Source of the DNA: Verrucomicrobiota bacterium
GTDB taxonomy: Bacteria; Verrucomicrobiota; Verrucomicrobiia; Verrucomicrobiales; Akkermansiaceae
Length of the DNA: 33,733 nucleotides
Assembly (NCBI GenBank): GCA_026397725.1
Contig: JAPLUI010000581.1
Location: 1-33,733, forward strand
Direction: 5' to 3'
In this document: piece after piece, positions 1 through 8,510 of the stretch
Position numbering within the stretch: position 1 is the stretch's first letter
Layout: each line of letters opens with the position of its first letter
Position numbers and translations under genes: made by a program
The notes under the pieces: generated by a model
Told to the model about the DNA's origin: nothing
The model's database searches: none
The model's input: the letters and a program-made list of their open reading frames with translations, nothing else

Positions 1-135
1 AGCCTGCGGGTCGAGCGCCTTGAGGAACGCCTCGACACCACCCACGGGGTGGCGCGGCCTGTGGCGGGCGAAGGCGCACGACCTCCGCCCGCCTCCGAGG
101 TGGAGCGGGGCGCAGCGCCACACCGCTGTGGCTAA
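1..135 (+). CDS. possible C-terminal end of a truncated plus-strand gene
   Basis: Frame 1 is open from the window edge to a TAA at 133-135 and gives 44 residues. It begins with a charged, coiled-coil-like stretch (LRVERLEERLD) and then becomes Ala/Pro/Gly-rich. The last dozen codons and the stop lie inside the 32-bp dispersed repeat at 110-141, so the repeat may supply the present C-terminus of a real gene. No family is recognisable from so little. It could equally be chance open sequence in GC-rich DNA. Confidence 0.25.
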   Translation, partial: SLRVERLEERLDTTHGVARPVAGEGARPPPASEVERGAAPHRCG

Positions 136-141
136 GTCCCG
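110..141. repeat. 32-bp dispersed palindromic repeat, copy 1
   Basis: Identical over 32 bp to 327-358. It contains a hairpin with arms GCCACA and TGTGGC around CCGC. Two perfect copies about 190 bp apart in non-coding DNA, each with a stem-loop, look like a REP-type dispersed element. This copy ends the open frame that enters from the left edge. Confidence 0.75.
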
Positions 142-215
142 ACGCTCGCTGCGGCCGGACCATCGTCCGGTCCGTCATCAAGTATATGAATGGACGCGGC
201 GGTGACAATTCTTGG

Positions 216-262
216 TCTTACTTGATCATTGAATGTTGGAAGTTGAATGTTGAATGTTGAAA
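216..262. repeat. ATTCAAC-type heptanucleotide repeat block, copy 1
   Basis: Repeats of a 7-bp unit (GAATGTT, reverse of AACATTC). The leading 25 bp (216-240) are identical to 17478-17502, about 17 kb away. In all frames such tracts give 'FNIQHSTFNIQHS'-like peptides, which I treat as spurious. Confidence 0.7.
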
Positions 263-326
263 TCTTCGGCGTGCCTCATGGGAACCCCGCAGCTCTAACG
301 GTATAGCCATAGCGGTGCGGTGGGAA

Positions 327-358
327 GCGCAGCGCCACACCGCTGTGGCTAAGTCCCG
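327..358. repeat. 32-bp dispersed palindromic repeat, copy 2
   Basis: Perfect match to 110-141 in the same orientation, with the same GCCACA-CCGC-TGTGGC stem-loop. It sits in the non-coding stretch downstream of the minus-strand gene at 522. Confidence 0.75.
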
Positions 359-521
359 GCACCCCCCGGAAGGTGCCAAGTCATGTTCCGGGAGGCATGG
401 CCAATCCCTTGTCAATTCAAGGTCCAGCTCAGGAAGTGTGATCTCACCTGACCAGGGCCGGACCGAACCCACTCACTTCATGTGCAGGAGATGCGCCAGG
501 GCTGCCGGGACGTCTTCAGTT

Positions 522-1043
522 TCAAATCGTCTGCTTACCGCTCCGTACGAGAGCATGGTTTCGTGACGCTGGGCTCCAGGAGTGAGCCGGCCTGTACCAG
601 CCAGCGCCATCTGCACCATAACTGATGCCATCGACTGCGGTGAAGATCTCACCGGCACTGTTTCGGATTTTGATCTGCACTCCATCCGGGACTTCATCCG
701 GGCGATCAGTTTCACTGGTAAAGAGCTTCGCGCCGACCGGAACGAAAATGTCGTGCGTGTTCTCAGGGAGATGAAGTTGGAAGGTGCGATCGGCGTAAAT
801 CTTGAGAAGAACTTCTTCTCCCGTGGTCGAAATCACCCGCTCACTCGCAGGCAGTGACGTGCGATTCTGCGGATCGGTATTCCCCGCATCGATCCCCTGC
901 CCCACCTGGATCCGTTCGGGCAGGGAGGATTTGAGGGAACAAGCAAGCGGCAAAACAGCATCGTCACCCCGCGAGTCCCGCAGCATGGCGACAACGGTCA
1001 GGGTAACGCCCAAAACTAGAATTGAGACAAGGATTCGTTTCAT
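522..1043 (-). CDS. secreted or membrane-anchored hypothetical protein
   Basis: 173 residues. The start at 1043 was chosen because a GGAAG Shine-Dalgarno-like sequence lies 6 nt upstream and because the product then opens with a clear signal or anchor segment: MKR followed by a hydrophobic run at residues 4-20. The longer open frame upstream only reads through the propeller gene in another frame. The mature part is hydrophilic, has no cysteine cluster, and contains a stretch (DIFVPVGAKLF, residues about 95-105) that looks like a compact beta domain. I do not recognise a family. It lies 158 nt downstream of the PQQ-propeller gene on the same strand and may be cotranscribed with it. Confidence 0.7.
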   Translation of the reverse strand: MKRILVSILVLGVTLTVVAMLRDSRGDDAVLPLACSLKSSLPERIQVGQGIDAGNTDPQNRTSLPASERVISTTGEEVLLKIYADRTFQLHLPENTHDIFVPVGAKLFTSETDRPDEVPDGVQIKIRNSAGEIFTAVDGISYGADGAGWYRPAHSWSPASRNHALVRSGKQTI

Positions 1044-1201
1044 CGATTGCTTCCGGGATAGTGCCGCCCGGCCTGAAGGCCGCCACGACGCAACCCACTG
1101 CCACCAGGCCGGACGAGCGCAATTAGCGCATCCGGTTTCTCGGGGTGGTGGTTTCATTGCATGCTGGAGTGAACCATGCGCGATGGAAATACCTGTCGTT
1201 A

Positions 1202-2488
1202 TCACCGGCGGAGGTCGTAACAGTAGAGCACCTCGTGATACCGCAGGAACAGCCTGCCTTGGCATACCACCGGATGCGCCCAGGCGTCCTGACCTTCCCC
1301 TGCTGCCAACCGGAACGAGCCTGCGGTGCGAAATCCGGCCTTCGTCAACTCTTGCAGTGTCATCATGCCCTGCACGGTCAAACAGTAGAACCGCCCATCG
1401 GCGACGATCAGCGAGCCGTCTGACAAGTCGCCCGCCGACTTCACCTGCGTCAGCTTGCCGGTCTCCACCTCGAGCGTGACCCAACCGACCACGTCGCCGC
1501 GACTGCTTGAGCCATACAGCCGACCGTCCAGGCTGACCGTCCCGCCATGAGTGATCTTCAGCGCACGGGACCACACTTGTGACGCCGCGTCGTCGTCTAA
1601 CTTGACGCCGAATACGACGCCGTAATCGGGGCTGGCATCGGTAAACAACAGCCAGCGGCCGGACAGTACCGGGGTGGTGTTGACGGTGTTTTTGGGATCC
1701 GCATGTGGCAGTTTCCAAACCAGGCCGCCAGTCTCGGAGTCCACGGCAAACACATGCTTGGTGGAACTGTTGACCAACAGTTTGCGCTTGCCCGCTTGGA
1801 TGAGGACCGGTGAGGAATAGGAAGCTTGCTCGCCGTCGAGGGCCGGGGTCGCCCAAATCGGTGCGCCGGTCCGCTTGTCAAGAGCCACCATCAGGCCCTT
1901 GGCCCCTGCCGGTGTCGCAACCACGCGGTCACCATGCACCAGCACGGATTCGCTGAGGCCCCACGTGATGTTTTTCGCTGCGTATCGCTCCAACACATTC
2001 ACTGCCCATGCTTCCTCACCCGTCACCGCATCCAGACACGCCAGCCTGCCATGGGCGTTGAGGTGATAAAGTTTGCCGTCGTCGAAACAGCAGGACGACC
2101 GGGCGCCGGGATACGACTTCTTCCAGGGCTCGCCGTTGGTGGTCTTCCAACGCGGCTGGCCCTCGAGCGTGAACGCGCTGATGACCAGTGCCTGGTCCTC
2201 GTCGCCTGTGATGTAAACTCCGTCCGCCACGATGATCGGGGACGAGTAGCCGCGGCCGATGCCCGAGACTTTCCATAACAGCTTCGGGCCGCCTTCAGGC
2301 CAGGATTGCAATAACCCGGTTTCCGCGGCAATCCCGTCCCGGTGCTGACCACGCCATTGCGGCCAGTCCGGGGCTGCGGAGCGACACAGCGATGGTATCG
2401 GTTGTTGCGCAGCGGCCGACCGAGGCCAACCGACTGTGGCAATGCCCATGCTCACACAACCCATAACTCGAATCCATTTCCCGATCAC
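1202..2488 (-). CDS. exported PQQ-binding-like beta-propeller protein
   Basis: 428 residues from a GTG at 2488, chosen because GGAG stands 8 nt upstream and the product then opens with a signal peptide ending around SAAAQ. The mature protein begins DWPQWRGQHRDGI, the usual opening of verrucomicrobial and planctomycetal PQQ-like propellers. It continues with repeated blades containing LDAVTGEEAW, LDKRTGAPIW, VDSETGGLVW and a closing LYCYDL. These are the WD-like 'tryptophan docking' repeats shared by BamB and quinoprotein dehydrogenases. No quinoprotein catalytic residues or haem motif are visible, so a binding or scaffold role in the periplasm is more likely than an oxidase. The frame is open further upstream to an ATG at 2695, five bases after the previous stop. 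That start would add 69 residues with a C-x-x-C and a Pro-rich stretch, and it cannot be excluded. Confidence 0.88.
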   Translation of the reverse strand: MIGKWIRVMGCVSMGIATVGWPRSAAAQQPIPSLCRSAAPDWPQWRGQHRDGIAAETGLLQSWPEGGPKLLWKVSGIGRGYSSPIIVADGVYITGDEDQALVISAFTLEGQPRWKTTNGEPWKKSYPGARSSCCFDDGKLYHLNAHGRLACLDAVTGEEAWAVNVLERYAAKNITWGLSESVLVHGDRVVATPAGAKGLMVALDKRTGAPIWATPALDGEQASYSSPVLIQAGKRKLLVNSSTKHVFAVDSETGGLVWKLPHADPKNTVNTTPVLSGRWLLFTDASPDYGVVFGVKLDDDAASQVWSRALKITHGGTVSLDGRLYGSSSRGDVVGWVTLEVETGKLTQVKSAGDLSDGSLIVADGRFYCLTVQGMMTLQELTKAGFRTAGSFRLAAGEGQDAWAHPVVCQGRLFLRYHEVLYCYDLRR

Positions 2489-2699
2489 TGAGTATGCTCC
2501 AACTGCCGGGAAATTGTGCAACTCCGGTTTCTCCGCGCGGAGATGGACCGGGCGTGGAATGTCCTTGAGTGGCTTTGGCGGCGGGGTGAATGGCTCAAGG
2601 TCCTGGTCCGACGGGCACGTCGAACAGACGGCGATCTCCTCCGCAAGACCGCTGCTCCCCATCAGGACATGAAGTTTCTGCAATTGACTGTTCATAACT

Positions 2700-4961
2700 C
2701 TAGTGCGTGGGTTGCGGCGCGTCCACCGATCTGGGCAGGCCGTTGATCTCGTCGAGGAGGTTCGTGGCTCCGTCCACCTCGGCCATCGTCCAGAGCATAT
2801 ACCGCGTATCAACGTGGATCGAACGCGTCCGCACCGGGTCGAATCGGTAGTCGGACGCCACGGTGTCGTAGGTGCCGTCGAAGAGGAGCCCGACGAGTTC
2901 GCCCTTGCTGTTGAGCGTGGCCGAGCCCGAGTTGCCGCCCGTGGTATCGACCGTGGAAAGGAAGTCCACGGGCACGTCGTTAAGCTGCGGGTCGAGATAC
3001 GGGGTCATCTTGCCGGCACGCAGGGCCTGGATCGCGGCGAGTTCGGCCGCAGGCGCGTTGAAGGGGCTGGCCCCGGTGGCCTTCTCGACGATGCCCTGCA
3101 GTGTGGTTTGCGGCAGGTACCGCAGGCCGTCGCGGGCCGGGACGCCCATGACCTGGCCGTACGCGACCCGCAGCGTGCCGTTCGCATCGGGGGCAACTGC
3201 GCCCCCGTGCCGGGCGAGCAGCACCTCGGCGTACCGGGGTCCGAGGCGATAGGTGGCACCGGAGCGCTCCTTCGCCTTTTCGCGGTTGGCTTCCGTCAGC
3301 GGGTAGAGGGCGGCGGTCAGCATGATGGCGGTGTCGTTCATGGCGAGAAGGTCGGCCGTGGACATGTCGTGGCACGCGAGACGGACGTCTTTCTGATAGA
3401 GCCGCGTGCCGGCCAGGAGCTTCCCGAGGAATGCGTCGATCGCCTTGCCGGCCTCGGCCTCACCCATTCCCGCGGCAAGACCGATCTCATGGTCGAGGAC
3501 GTCGATGCGCTGGGAAGCCGGAAGCTTCGCGACCTCTGCGAGCGAGTACGTCATGAGCACGCGATCGGCCTTGACGTCCAGGCTGCGCTGGAGCCGGTCC
3601 TGCGCCTCGCGCAGGCGGCTCCAGTTGCGCTCCTGGTACTCCGGGTCACGGTTCATGTCGCTCTTCGGTTTCTCGATCGAAAGCCGATAGATCGTCTGCG
3701 CGGCGCCCATGACCGAGCCCGTGCCGCCGGCAACCTCGGCCAGAAGGGCGTCGCGCTCGCGCGTCCGGGCACGGTCCGCGACGAGGGCGTTGAGGGCGGG
3801 CAGGACGTCGCCGGAGTCGGCCTTGCGCTTGGGGTCCGCGTCGATCCACGCGAGCAGCGACTTCTCGTGCGCCTCACGCTCGGCGAGCAGGCCGCCCTGG
3901 TGCATGCCCTTGATGACGCCCTGCGTCTTCGTGAGCGAGTTGTGCAGGCCGCGCAGGCGCGGCGCGACGCGGATGGCCGTCTCCTGGTCCTCCATGGACA
4001 GCTTCTCGAGGAGGGCGATCTGGTCCGTGTTGCGCTTCACGGTCCGGGGCATGCTCCATTCGACGGTCTGCTGCACCTCGGCATAAGGGGTCAGGCGCGA
4101 GGTGCGGCCCGGATACCCCGCCACGAAGATGAGGTCGCCGGGGTTGGCTCCCCGCGGAGAGACCCGGAGCCAGTGCTTGGGCCGATAGGGAACGTTCTCC
4201 TTGGCGTATGCAACGGCCTTGCCTGCGGGCGAGACATAGGCGCGGTAGAAGGAGAAGTCACCCGTGTGGCGGGGCCACTGCCAGTTGTCGACTTCGCCCC
4301 CGAAGTTGCCGATTCCCGCGGCAGGGGCATAGACGAGCCGCACATCCTCAATCTCCATCTGGCTGATCTCGAACCACTTCTTGCCCTCGAAGAAGCTCGC
4401 GATGGTGCAGCGCAGGCCGCCCTGCTCACCAGCCGCCGTCTGCTGCTTCACGCGCTTCTCGACCGCCTCGAAACGCATGCGATCTGCCAGCATCGGGTCG
4501 AGCTTGCCAACGATGTCATCGGTCACATCCCTAACCGAGACCGTCACGAAGACGCGCGAGCCGGGGCCGTTCCAGAGTTCGTCGGAGCGCGTCTTGGCGA
4601 GAAAGCCCTGCTCCATCAGGTTCCGCTCGGGCGTCGAGTTGTACTGCAGGGAGCGCTGGACGCAGTGATGGTTCGTTGCGATCAGCCCGTCGGGGGACAC
4701 GAACGAGGCGCTGCAACCGCCCAGCGAGACGATGGCACCCATCGGGTACCCCGTTAGATCGGCGAACGCACTGGCGTCGCCCGTAAAGCCCAACGCCTCC
4801 AGTTTCGACGCCAGGGCGGGGATCTGCTGTGGCATCCACATGCCCTCATCGGCCGTCACGGGCCTTGAAGTGACGAACATGACGACCGGCACGCAGACGG
4901 GGACGAAAGCTCTGATGAAAGGTTTCAAGGTGGTTAAATCACAGGTAGTTACTTCATGCAT
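2700..4961 (-). CDS. S46 family serine dipeptidyl-peptidase (DPP7-like)
   Basis: 753 residues from the ATG at 4961, which follows the upstream stop by 4 nt. An ATG at 4994 would add 11 residues. An N-terminal hydrophobic segment (about 13-37) predicts export to the periplasm. Peptidase family S46 removes dipeptides from peptide N-termini. Its hallmarks are here: SPDGLIATNHHC with the catalytic His near residues 98-99, the IGNFGGEVDNWQWPRHTGDF segment, and GGNSGS with the catalytic Ser at about 678. The residue 18 positions after that Ser decides P1 preference in the family (Gly in DPP7, Arg in DPP11). Here it is Gly, in LLFDGTYD, so hydrophobic P1 residues rather than Asp/Glu are expected. 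The C-terminal block with RFDPVRTRSIHVDTRYMLW is also typical. Length is slightly above the usual 700-720 residues. Confidence 0.95.
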   Translation of the reverse strand: MHEVTTCDLTTLKPFIRAFVPVCVPVVMFVTSRPVTADEGMWMPQQIPALASKLEALGFTGDASAFADLTGYPMGAIVSLGGCSASFVSPDGLIATNHHCVQRSLQYNSTPERNLMEQGFLAKTRSDELWNGPGSRVFVTVSVRDVTDDIVGKLDPMLADRMRFEAVEKRVKQQTAAGEQGGLRCTIASFFEGKKWFEISQMEIEDVRLVYAPAAGIGNFGGEVDNWQWPRHTGDFSFYRAYVSPAGKAVAYAKENVPYRPKHWLRVSPRGANPGDLIFVAGYPGRTSRLTPYAEVQQTVEWSMPRTVKRNTDQIALLEKLSMEDQETAIRVAPRLRGLHNSLTKTQGVIKGMHQGGLLAEREAHEKSLLAWIDADPKRKADSGDVLPALNALVADRARTRERDALLAEVAGGTGSVMGAAQTIYRLSIEKPKSDMNRDPEYQERNWSRLREAQDRLQRSLDVKADRVLMTYSLAEVAKLPASQRIDVLDHEIGLAAGMGEAEAGKAIDAFLGKLLAGTRLYQKDVRLACHDMSTADLLAMNDTAIMLTAALYPLTEANREKAKERSGATYRLGPRYAEVLLARHGGAVAPDANGTLRVAYGQVMGVPARDGLRYLPQTTLQGIVEKATGASPFNAPAAELAAIQALRAGKMTPYLDPQLNDVPVDFLSTVDTTGGNSGSATLNSKGELVGLLFDGTYDTVASDYRFDPVRTRSIHVDTRYMLWTMAEVDGATNLLDEINGLPRSVDAPQPTH

Positions 4962-4965
4962 GTCC

Positions 4966-7077
4966 TCAGGAGCCAGAACTGTTCTTTTGAACATCTCGCT
5001 TGCCGACTGAGAGTGCGAGCGGTACCGCTTGTTCGGAGGTGGTTTTGATCCAGACGATCAGGTCGGTGCCATCGAGCGTGCGGCGGTGGCCATAGCGGAA
5101 ATTCCGCCCGCGCGGCACCTCGTCGCCATCGAGCTTCAACACGGCGTCATCCTCGCCCCAGCCCCGGATCACCAGCGCCGGGTTCACGACCGGCGAGTCG
5201 GCGCAGCCGGCCAGCTCCGCTTCAAGGACGCCGTCGGGCTGCACCCGGTGCAGCAGATATGCCCGCTGGTCGGGGTCGTAGCCGTCGCTGGAGAATGCCG
5301 CCCCGGCAAGCTTGAGAGCCGGTGGATGAATCCAGGCTTTGGCCATCGGCAGCACTTGCAGCGGTGCTTGATCGGTCATGCCGTAAAGGAACGCGCCAGC
5401 GGCTTGCGTGACCCAACTGAGTGACGAATGGGCCGCCTGGTCGGCTGCCATCGCGTAGCGCCCGTCGCTGGACACCCGCGCCACCGGCCAGTGATTCCAC
5501 CACGGGAAATGCGAGAACTCCTTGCGTACCTCGCAGTTGAACGTGCCAATCGTGGAACCGGGTTTGACGATGATCAACGGCTTGAAGCGTGATTTCAGAT
5601 TGACCATCTGGATGACCGGTTGCGCCAGGTCCAAGGTGGGATAGCCGTTTTCCCAGGAATAGGTTGTTGCTTCACCCTTGAGGTTGGCCAGGCTGAGCGC
5701 CGCGAGTTCACAGTTATCCTCGGGGCGCGTGCCGGGCTCACTGAGAAATATCGTCTCCTGATCGACGCGATGCGTCCGCTCCGGCCACCACCCGGTCACA
5801 TCGCGGGAAGCCACGCCGTCCGGATAGATATAGTAAAACTCATCGCCGTACTGGCCCTGTCCGGCCACCTCATCATATTCCGCAAAGCGGTAAGCGGCAT
5901 CCACCATGGCATATCGCCAATGGACGACCACCCGGGCATCCGTGTTCTCGACGATGCGGACATGGGAAAACCGGCATTGGGCGTCCGACATGTGTTCACA
6001 GCAACCGACCGCGCCCTGACCGCCGCGGCGGCGCAACTCCTCCGGCCAGACTCCGGCCTCCAGGCTTTGGTCGGCCATCCATTTGCCGTTTTCGCTCACC
6101 CAACAGGGCGAATAGCGTGTGCCGCGCCAAAACACCAATTGAACCGGCAGCTCGTCAAACTTGACCACGATGTCCGGCTCGCCAGCCGACTGCCACAAGG
6201 CATCCCATTGCTCGTAATACTCCAGGCGGCTCGGATAGGCCCCGAACCGCTGCACGCCCTTGGCCACCTCCGGAAACCGCCGGGGCGGGATATTCGGCAC
6301 ACCGGACGGCACGGCCGCCGCCCGCGACGCTTGGATTGCAGCCGCCGACAACACGCGGTCATGAATGGTCAGCTCATCAAGCAGGCCGTCGAGTGCCCAC
6401 CAGGAGGGAAACTTCGCCCAGTCCCTGACCAAGTGGGCCGGCACCATCTGCTCATGATTGCGGCCAATGAAAAGATCGATCTCCTTGGCCAGACTGAGCC
6501 GTTTCTCCAGCGGAAACGCCCCGGCCTCCTGCCCATCCAGAAACAAGCGAACGCCGAAGGCGGGATCATAGGTAACCGCCAGATGATACCAGGTCCTGAA
6601 TCCTAGCACCTGCGTGGAGACGCACGTCGTCCACCGGAAGTCCGTCGCCAATTGCAACCCGAAATGCCCCGTGCTGTCGATGCCAAAGGAAAAGCCGCGG
6701 GTCTCGGCATCGCGCTGTGCGAGGACCGGCGTCCAGTTCCAGGGATAGGCCGCCAAGGCCACCCAGCCCTGCACGGTGAAGCCTCTGGCCAGATCCGGCA
6801 CCTTGGCCGCCGCACGCCGGACCAGCGTGGTGAAACCGTCAAACCTCAGGCAGCCCCCGCGCACCCCCTCCGGCATGAACTTGGAATTCCCCTGGATGGC
6901 ATCCGTCACCCCGCCTGCGGCATCCACCGCCGCCGGGCCATCGAATTTCCACCACGCGACGGCATCCTCCGTCGCTTGCGCCTGCGGTGCCGCGACTAAC
7001 AAAAACAAAGCGCCCATCCGTGCCAGCGGTGCGGATCTGCCGGATTTCATCAGGAAGTGCCATTTCGTGGGTTGCAT
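4966..7077 (-). CDS. secreted LamG/concanavalin-like domain protein
   Basis: 703 residues from the ATG at 7077; 7050 is also possible. The start is placed after the methyltransferase stop at 7155, although the frame is open to 7260. A signal peptide ends near PQAQATE (about residue 36). Residues about 38-245 form a LamG jelly-roll: AWWKFDG, then GFTVQGWVAL, TWYHLAVTYDP, VRLFLDGQEAG, and LDELTIHDRVLSAAAI. The remaining 450 residues are Trp/Tyr-rich (VQLVFWRGTRYSPCWV, DEFYYIYPDGVASRDVTGWW) and look like a carbohydrate-active beta-rich module. I cannot name its family or point to catalytic residues. The stop lies 4 nt before the chosen start of the S46 peptidase, which suggests coupling. A role in binding or processing extracellular glycans is an inference. 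Confidence 0.85.
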   Translation of the reverse strand: MQPTKWHFLMKSGRSAPLARMGALFLLVAAPQAQATEDAVAWWKFDGPAAVDAAGGVTDAIQGNSKFMPEGVRGGCLRFDGFTTLVRRAAAKVPDLARGFTVQGWVALAAYPWNWTPVLAQRDAETRGFSFGIDSTGHFGLQLATDFRWTTCVSTQVLGFRTWYHLAVTYDPAFGVRLFLDGQEAGAFPLEKRLSLAKEIDLFIGRNHEQMVPAHLVRDWAKFPSWWALDGLLDELTIHDRVLSAAAIQASRAAAVPSGVPNIPPRRFPEVAKGVQRFGAYPSRLEYYEQWDALWQSAGEPDIVVKFDELPVQLVFWRGTRYSPCWVSENGKWMADQSLEAGVWPEELRRRGGQGAVGCCEHMSDAQCRFSHVRIVENTDARVVVHWRYAMVDAAYRFAEYDEVAGQGQYGDEFYYIYPDGVASRDVTGWWPERTHRVDQETIFLSEPGTRPEDNCELAALSLANLKGEATTYSWENGYPTLDLAQPVIQMVNLKSRFKPLIIVKPGSTIGTFNCEVRKEFSHFPWWNHWPVARVSSDGRYAMAADQAAHSSLSWVTQAAGAFLYGMTDQAPLQVLPMAKAWIHPPALKLAGAAFSSDGYDPDQRAYLLHRVQPDGVLEAELAGCADSPVVNPALVIRGWGEDDAVLKLDGDEVPRGRNFRYGHRRTLDGTDLIVWIKTTSEQAVPLALSVGKRDVQKNSSGS

Positions 7078-7154
7078 CCGCAGGACTACTGACCGTTGAG
7101 ACCAATTCTTTCCGGCCTGCCAGCAGGAGACTCCGGAACCGGCCGGCTGACCTG

Positions 7155-7754
7155 TTAGGCCGGCTTGGAACCTAACAACAAGAACGGTGCCGGTCGCCTG
7201 GTACCCAGCGTGCCATAACGCGCCACCCGCCAACCGGTGGTGGCGAGGGCCTTGAACCATGGCACGACGGCGGAAGCTTCCTCCGCCCCGCCGGGATGGC
7301 CGGGATAACAGATCACCGTGAGCACTCCGCCAATTTTCAGCAAGGTCACGGCACCGTTCAAGCCCTGGAGCGAGGATCCCGGCTCGGTCATCACCCGGCG
7401 ATCATCGCCCGGCAGGTAGCCGAGATTGAACATCACCACCGCCACCGAGCCGACTGCGGCGCGGGCGTCCATGGTGGCGTGGGATTCCTGGAAAAATTCC
7501 ACTCGCTCCCCCACTCCGGCAGCCATCACCCGCGCCCGTGCCGCAGCAATCGCCGCCGCCTGCACATCAAACGCCAGCACCCGCCCGCCCGCGCCGACAC
7601 ACATCGCGAGAAACACCGTATCGTGCCCGTTGCCCGCCGTGGCATCGATCACCAGATCCCCCGCGCGGATGACCTCACGCAACAGGGCATGGGCCAGCGC
7701 CGTTGGGCGTGGTGGCAGCAGCGGCTCGGCAGCGGCAGGGTGCATTGCACTCAT
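7155..7754 (-). CDS. mnmM: SAM-dependent methyltransferase, MnmM/YtqB type (putative tRNA wobble-uridine methylase)
   Basis: 199 residues. It matches the YtqB family, formerly annotated 'putative rRNA methylase' (PF06962). That family's Bacillus and plant members were shown to be MnmM, which methylates 5-aminomethyl-(2-thio)uridine at tRNA position 34. Visible family signatures are the SAM-binding loop DATAGNGHDTVFLA (about residues 38-51), VMFNLGYLPGDDR (about 107-119), and YPGHPGGAEE. The start at 7754 is well fixed because its ATG overlaps the TGA of the upstream HTH gene (ATGA), implying translational coupling. A second ATG lies at 7745. Length fits the family (about 190 aa). The specific substrate is inferred from the family, not shown here. 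Confidence 0.88.
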   Translation of the reverse strand: MSAMHPAAAEPLLPPRPTALAHALLREVIRAGDLVIDATAGNGHDTVFLAMCVGAGGRVLAFDVQAAAIAAARARVMAAGVGERVEFFQESHATMDARAAVGSVAVVMFNLGYLPGDDRRVMTEPGSSLQGLNGAVTLLKIGGVLTVICYPGHPGGAEEASAVVPWFKALATTGWRVARYGTLGTRRPAPFLLLGSKPA

Positions 7755-8143
7755 GGCGGCGGTGGCGGTGGCGGTGGCGGTGGCGGCAGTGCGGGCGGCG
7801 GGTCCATCAGCTTGGAACCCAGGGGTGCTGGCAAGCGGATCTCATTGGGGTCGGCCCATGCCGGATCATGGCATTTCGCGTAGTTGAACAATTGCCGCTG
7901 CGGGTATGCGACGAAGGCCGACTGTTCCTCCTTGTCCAACAACGCGAGCACTGCGGCGTTGAATGCCCGCATCACCTTCTGCATCAAATGCAGGGTCAAG
8001 TGGCGGCCCTGCCGCGCCTTTTGCACCTGCTTGTGGTTCAATTGCTCCACTGAAGCTTTGACCAAATCGTGGTTGGTTAGCTTCCACCGGGACATCAATC
8101 GATCAAGCGGCTGGGGGCCGCCCTCGCGCGTGGTTTCGTGCAT
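7751..8143 (-). CDS. small helix-turn-helix protein with C-terminal polyproline tail
   Basis: 130 residues. The ATG at 8143 was chosen because AGGA lies 6 nt upstream; the frame is open further but reads unrelated DNA. Residues 10-60 (LMSRWKLTNHDLVKASVEQLNHKQVQKARQGR and following) resemble a short XRE-like helix-turn-helix seen in small PVC proteins. A second conserved-looking patch is FVAYPQRQLFNYAKC. The last twelve residues are Leu followed by eleven Pro, encoded by alternating CCA/CCG codons (a GGTGGC microsatellite on the plus strand), and run directly into the TGA that overlaps the next ATG. Polyproline normally stalls ribosomes unless EF-P acts, so the tail could affect coupling to the methyltransferase. 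DNA binding is inferred. Confidence 0.75.
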   Translation of the reverse strand: MHETTREGGPQPLDRLMSRWKLTNHDLVKASVEQLNHKQVQKARQGRHLTLHLMQKVMRAFNAAVLALLDKEEQSAFVAYPQRQLFNYAKCHDPAWADPNEIRLPAPLGSKLMDPPPALPPPPPPPPPPP

Positions 8144-8222
8144 AGTCCATCCTAGCACATTCCCCGCCCGCCGCCAGGCGAAAAATCCGGCTTGTTCATT
8201 GAAGCAACTCGCTTCCCCCGTC

Positions 8223-8252
8223 GCGGACCATCCCCACGCGGGTGGGAGAACC
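8223..8252. repeat. solitary CRISPR repeat-like palindrome
   Basis: A single 30-bp element with stem CCCAC/GTGGG around GCGG. On the minus strand it begins GGTTCTCCCACC and ends GGGGATGGTCCG, a layout like type I-E CRISPR repeats. There is no second copy nearby and no cas gene in the window. It may be a relic or chance. Confidence 0.25.
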
Positions 8253-8269
8253 GGCTCAATGTGCCGGCG

Positions 8270-8482
8270 ATCCTCAACGTGACGTTCCTGAGCACCAATA
8301 ACCATAACAACGTGATGGGAAATGCCAGGGGCACCATCGGACGCATCTGCCGCTGGCACGATGAAACCAATCAGGTGGCACGCCGGATGGCCGTGGCCCT
8401 GCTGCGGGCACAGAGCGGCTTCCGGCGGATCAGTGGGCACCAGCAGCTCGGCGAACTCGCAGCCGCGCTGGCCCGCCCGTAG
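8270..8482 (+). pseudogene. C-terminal remnant of an IS256-like (mutator-type) transposase
   Basis: The frame reads STNNHNNVMGNARGTIGRICRWHDE, then RRMAVALLRAQSGFRRISGHQQL and ends LAAALARP with TAG at 8480-8482. This follows the layout of mutator-type transposase C-termini: a TN-x-x-(E/N) block, a CRW-x-(D/H) block, a conserved (A/W)xxxLL stretch, then FRRI-x-G(H/Y)-x-x-L. Only about 70 residues remain of a protein normally near 400. The catalytic DDE residues upstream are gone, replaced by the divergent promoter region of the HTH gene. No terminal inverted repeats were recognised. It marks an old insertion followed by deletion. Confidence 0.6.
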
Positions 8483-8510
8483 GCGGTGTTAGGCCGTGGT
8501 TGGCGCCTCC

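Larger units (their letters stand above)
136..521. other. intergenic stretch with dispersed repeats, no gene seen
   Basis: No credible gene here. It holds a CCGGAC/GTCCGG-type hairpin near 154-173, a heptanucleotide-type block at 216-262, and the second copy of the 32-bp repeat at 327-358. Short open frames in it translate the repeats. Confidence 0.6.

Noticed and set aside
2703..4757. 684-codon open frame on the plus strand
   Set aside because: Lies fully antisense to the S46 peptidase gene; Arg/His/Gly-rich with no domain, a GC-rich shadow.
5620..6606. 328-codon open frame on the plus strand
   Set aside because: Antisense to the LamG-domain gene; composition-driven.
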